Origin: Burkholderia sp. BCC0506
GTDB lineage: Bacteria; Pseudomonadota; Gammaproteobacteria; Burkholderiales; Burkholderiaceae
Reading direction: 5' to 3'
Length of the DNA stretch: 64,000 nucleotides
Assembly (NCBI RefSeq): GCF_902833145.1
Contig: NZ_CADFEN010000001.1
Coordinates: 249,994 to 313,993, forward strand
In this document: in pieces, positions 62,061 through 64,000 of the stretch
How positions within the stretch are numbered: position 1 is the first letter of the stretch
Layout of the letters: each line of letters starts with the position of its first letter
Translations under genes and position numbers: made by a program
Notes under the pieces: generated by a model
The model's database searches: none
Seen by the model: the letters and a program-made list of their open reading frames with translations, nothing else
Told to the model about the DNA's origin: nothing

Positions 62061-63509
62061 TCAATCGTGCCTGATCGCGATGGTCTTCAGCGCGGTAAAG
62101 CCGAGCAACGCCTCAAAGCCTTTCTCGCGGCCATATCCGCTTGCCTTCACGCCGCCGAACGGCAGTTCCACGCCGCCGCCGGCGCCGTAGTTGTTGATGA
62201 AGACCTGTCCGGCCTGCAGCTTGCGCGCGAGCCGCAGCGCGCGGGCGCCGTCCCGCGTCCAGACGCCCGCGACGAGGCCATATTGCGTGCCGTTCGCGAG
62301 TGCGACCGCCGCGTCTTCGTCGTCGAACGGCATGGCCGCGAGCACCGGGCCGAATACCTCTTCCTGCGCGAGTTCGCTGTCGGGCGGCACGTCGCGGAAC
62401 AGCACCGCTTCCTGGTAGTAGCCCGCACCCGATGCGCCGGCCGCGATGGTGCCGCGCGCCGCTACGCGAATGCCGTCGGCCTGCGCGCGCTCGACGATGG
62501 CGCGGACCCGCGCATGCTGCTGGGCGTTGACGAGCGGCCCCATCTCCAGATTCATCGACGGCGGCCCCGAACGCAGCCGCTCGAAATGTTGGGCGAGACG
62601 ATCGAGCACGCGCTCGTAGACGGTGCGCTGGACGAGCAGGCGGCTGCCGGCCGAGCAGGTTTGCCCCGCGTTCTGCACGATCGCGTTGACGATCACGGGC
62701 AGCGCCTGGTCGAGGTCGGCATCGTCGAACAGCAATTGCGGCGACTTGCCGCCCAGCTCGAGCACCGCGGGGCAGTGACGCTCGGCGGCCGCACGGCCGA
62801 CCCGCGCGCCCGTTCCGGTCGAGCCGGTAAACGAGATGTGACGAATGCCGGGATGGGCCGACAGTGCCGCGCCGGCTTCGCCGCCCAAGCCGGTGACCAC
62901 GTTGACGGTGCCGGCCGGCAAGCCGACCTCCGCCGCGAGTTCGGCCAGCCGCAGAATGGACAGGCTCGCATCTTCCGCGGGCTTGACCACGCACGCATTG
63001 CCGGCGGCGAGCGACGCACCGACCGAGCGGCCGTAGATCTGCATCGGGTAATTCCACGGAATGATGTGGCCGGTCACGCCGATCGGTTCGCGCACCGTCA
63101 ATACCGTGAAGCCGGCCGTGTAGGGCAGCGTGTCGCCGTGCAGCTTGTCGACGCATCCGGCGTAGTACTGCAGGTAGCGCGCGAGCACCGCTGCGTCGGT
63201 ACGGGCGGTGTTCAGCGCCTTGCCCGTGTCGCGCGCTTCGAGCTGCGCGAGTTCGTCCGCATGCTGCGTGACGGCCGCCGCGTACGCGAACAGCAGGTTG
63301 CCGCGCTCGACCGGCGACAGCTTCGCCCACGGGCCGTCGAGCGTATCGCCCATCGCGCGCCGGGCCGCGGAAACGGCGCGCTGCACGTCCGTCGCATCGC
63401 CGCGCGCGATCGTCGCGAACGGTTCGCCGGTGCTCGGGTCGACGACGTCGATCCGCGCGCCGGTGTTCGGCGCGACGCGGGCATTGTCGATGTAGTGATC
63501 AAATTGCAT
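62061..63509 (-). CDS. Aldehyde dehydrogenase family protein
   Basis: A 482-residue NAD(P)-dependent aldehyde dehydrogenase of normal family length. Key elements: IIPWNYPMQIYGRSVGASLA, the cofactor loop FTGSTGTGARVG, catalytic Glu in LELGGKSPQ and catalytic Cys in NAGQTCSAGSR. The C-terminus has EEVFGPVLAAMPF and LPFGGVKASGYGREKG. ATG 63509 begins 3 bases after the stop of the dehydrogenase gene upstream, so they are one operon. The partner's type suggests a pathway for hydroxy-diacids or their aldehydes, but the substrate is not defined. Confidence 0.94.
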   Translation of the reverse strand: MQFDHYIDNARVAPNTGARIDVVDPSTGEPFATIARGDATDVQRAVSAARRAMGDTLDGPWAKLSPVERGNLLFAYAAAVTQHADELAQLEARDTGKALNTARTDAAVLARYLQYYAGCVDKLHGDTLPYTAGFTVLTVREPIGVTGHIIPWNYPMQIYGRSVGASLAAGNACVVKPAEDASLSILRLAELAAEVGLPAGTVNVVTGLGGEAGAALSAHPGIRHISFTGSTGTGARVGRAAAERHCPAVLELGGKSPQLLFDDADLDQALPVIVNAIVQNAGQTCSAGSRLLVQRTVYERVLDRLAQHFERLRSGPPSMNLEMGPLVNAQQHARVRAIVERAQADGIRVAARGTIAAGASGAGYYQEAVLFRDVPPDSELAQEEVFGPVLAAMPFDDEDAAVALANGTQYGLVAGVWTRDGARALRLARKLQAGQVFINNYGAGGGVELPFGGVKASGYGREKGFEALLGFTALKTIAIRHD

Positions 63510-63512
63510 GGG

Positions 63513-64000
63513 TCATTCCTCGATCGATGCGTTATTCGCGACGGTGTGGGCTATCGCCGCGCCCAGTTCTTCGGTGCCGGCCGTGCCGCCCATGTCGCGG
63601 GTGCGCGGGCCGGTGACGAGCACGGCCTCGATCGCGGCGACGATTTCTGCGGCCGCGGCTTCGTAGCGCGATTCGCCGCGGCCGAGGTGTTGAAGCAGCA
63701 ACGCGGCCGACCAGATCTGGCCGATCGGATTTGCGATGCCGCGCCCGGCGATGTCGGGCGCCGAGCCGTGCACCGGCTCGAACAGCGACGGGAAGCGTCG
63801 CTCCGGGTTCAGGTTCGCCGACGGCGCGATCCCGATCGTGCCGGTACAGGCCGGGCCGAGGTCGGACAGGATGTCGCCGAACAGGTTCGACGCGACGACG
63901 ACGTCGAAGCGATCAGGGTTCTGGACGAAGTGCGCGCACAGTATGTCGATGTGATATTTGCGCGTTTCGATGTCCGGGAACGAGCGGGCGATCTCCGCGA
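63513..64000 (-). CDS. Tartrate/isopropylmalate dehydrogenase-like protein (5' truncated)
   Basis: The C-terminal 162 residues of a beta-decarboxylating dehydrogenase; the start is beyond the window edge. Visible: RKYHIDILCAHFVQNPDRFD, VVASNLFGDILSDLGP, GTIGIAPSANLNPE, and SLFEPVHGSAPDIAGRG for the adenine-binding turn. The HIDILCAHFV segment is closer to tartrate dehydrogenase/decarboxylase than to LeuB, whose equivalent is usually YVD. Translationally close to the aldehyde dehydrogenase gene that follows. Confidence 0.88.
   Translation of the reverse strand, partial: AEIARSFPDIETRKYHIDILCAHFVQNPDRFDVVVASNLFGDILSDLGPACTGTIGIAPSANLNPERRFPSLFEPVHGSAPDIAGRGIANPIGQIWSAALLLQHLGRGESRYEAAAAEIVAAIEAVLVTGPRTRDMGGTAGTEELGAAIAHTVANNASIEE

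Overview
The window is about 67% GC chromosomal DNA with codon use, protein families and gene layout typical of Burkholderia (Burkholderia cepacia complex-like). The evidence includes a Burkholderia-type porin, many LysR regulators, an ESPR-type trimeric autotransporter, a double-length UvrA and a guanidine/urea amidolyase operon. The many regulators, transporters and sensors and the absence of rRNA, tRNA or core housekeeping operons suggest a secondary replicon, but that is inference. I saw no insertion sequence, CRISPR array, tRNA or prophage. The last gene runs off the right edge.

Layout. 0.1-2.5 kb: OmpA lipoprotein, two small proteins and a LysR regulator. 2.6-5.4 kb: acidic amino-acid symporter translationally coupled to a fused two-domain Asp/Glu racemase. 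5.4-11.5 kb: a 1964-residue double UvrA with four ABC cassettes, behind a promoter whose spacer is a perfect LexA box. 11.5-13.8 kb: a second symporter in an operon with an ABC-type acidic amino-acid binding protein. 14.2-23.3 kb: OmpA lipoprotein, giant trimeric autotransporter, CHASE2 histidine kinase and OmpR-type regulator, all on the minus strand. 24-27.6 kb: a leaderless binding protein gene product (no signal peptide) divergent from a chrB-chrA-chrB2 chromate module. 27.7-38.4 kb: small lipoprotein, DUF4382 lipoprotein, DJ-1/PfpI protein, MFS-PanE operon with divergent LysR, porin, GNAT, and a GntR-symporter-unknown protein unit. 38.7-45.2 kb: GNAT, response regulator with a degenerate HD-GYP domain, MHYT histidine kinase, polyhydroxyalkanoate-depolymerase-like esterase and another histidine kinase.

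45.3-56.2 kb is a guanidine assimilation locus. Two guanidine-I (ykkC) riboswitches sit back to back in the intergenic region. One reads leftward into the periplasmic binding protein of an ABC importer. The other reads rightward into the two carboxyguanidine deiminase subunits (UAAP1/UAAP2), a biotin-dependent guanidine/urea carboxylase, allophanate hydrolase, and the ABC permease and ATPase. Together they should import guanidine, carboxylate it, deiminate it to allophanate and release ammonia and CO2.

56.4-64 kb: a second signal-less binding protein, an SDR/F420-type reductase pair with divergent LysR, an NmrA-type reductase with divergent LysR, and an aldehyde dehydrogenase downstream of a truncated tartrate/isopropylmalate dehydrogenase-like gene. 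Recurrent themes are three different DAACS symporters, each with a different partner set, and two solute-binding-fold proteins without export signals.
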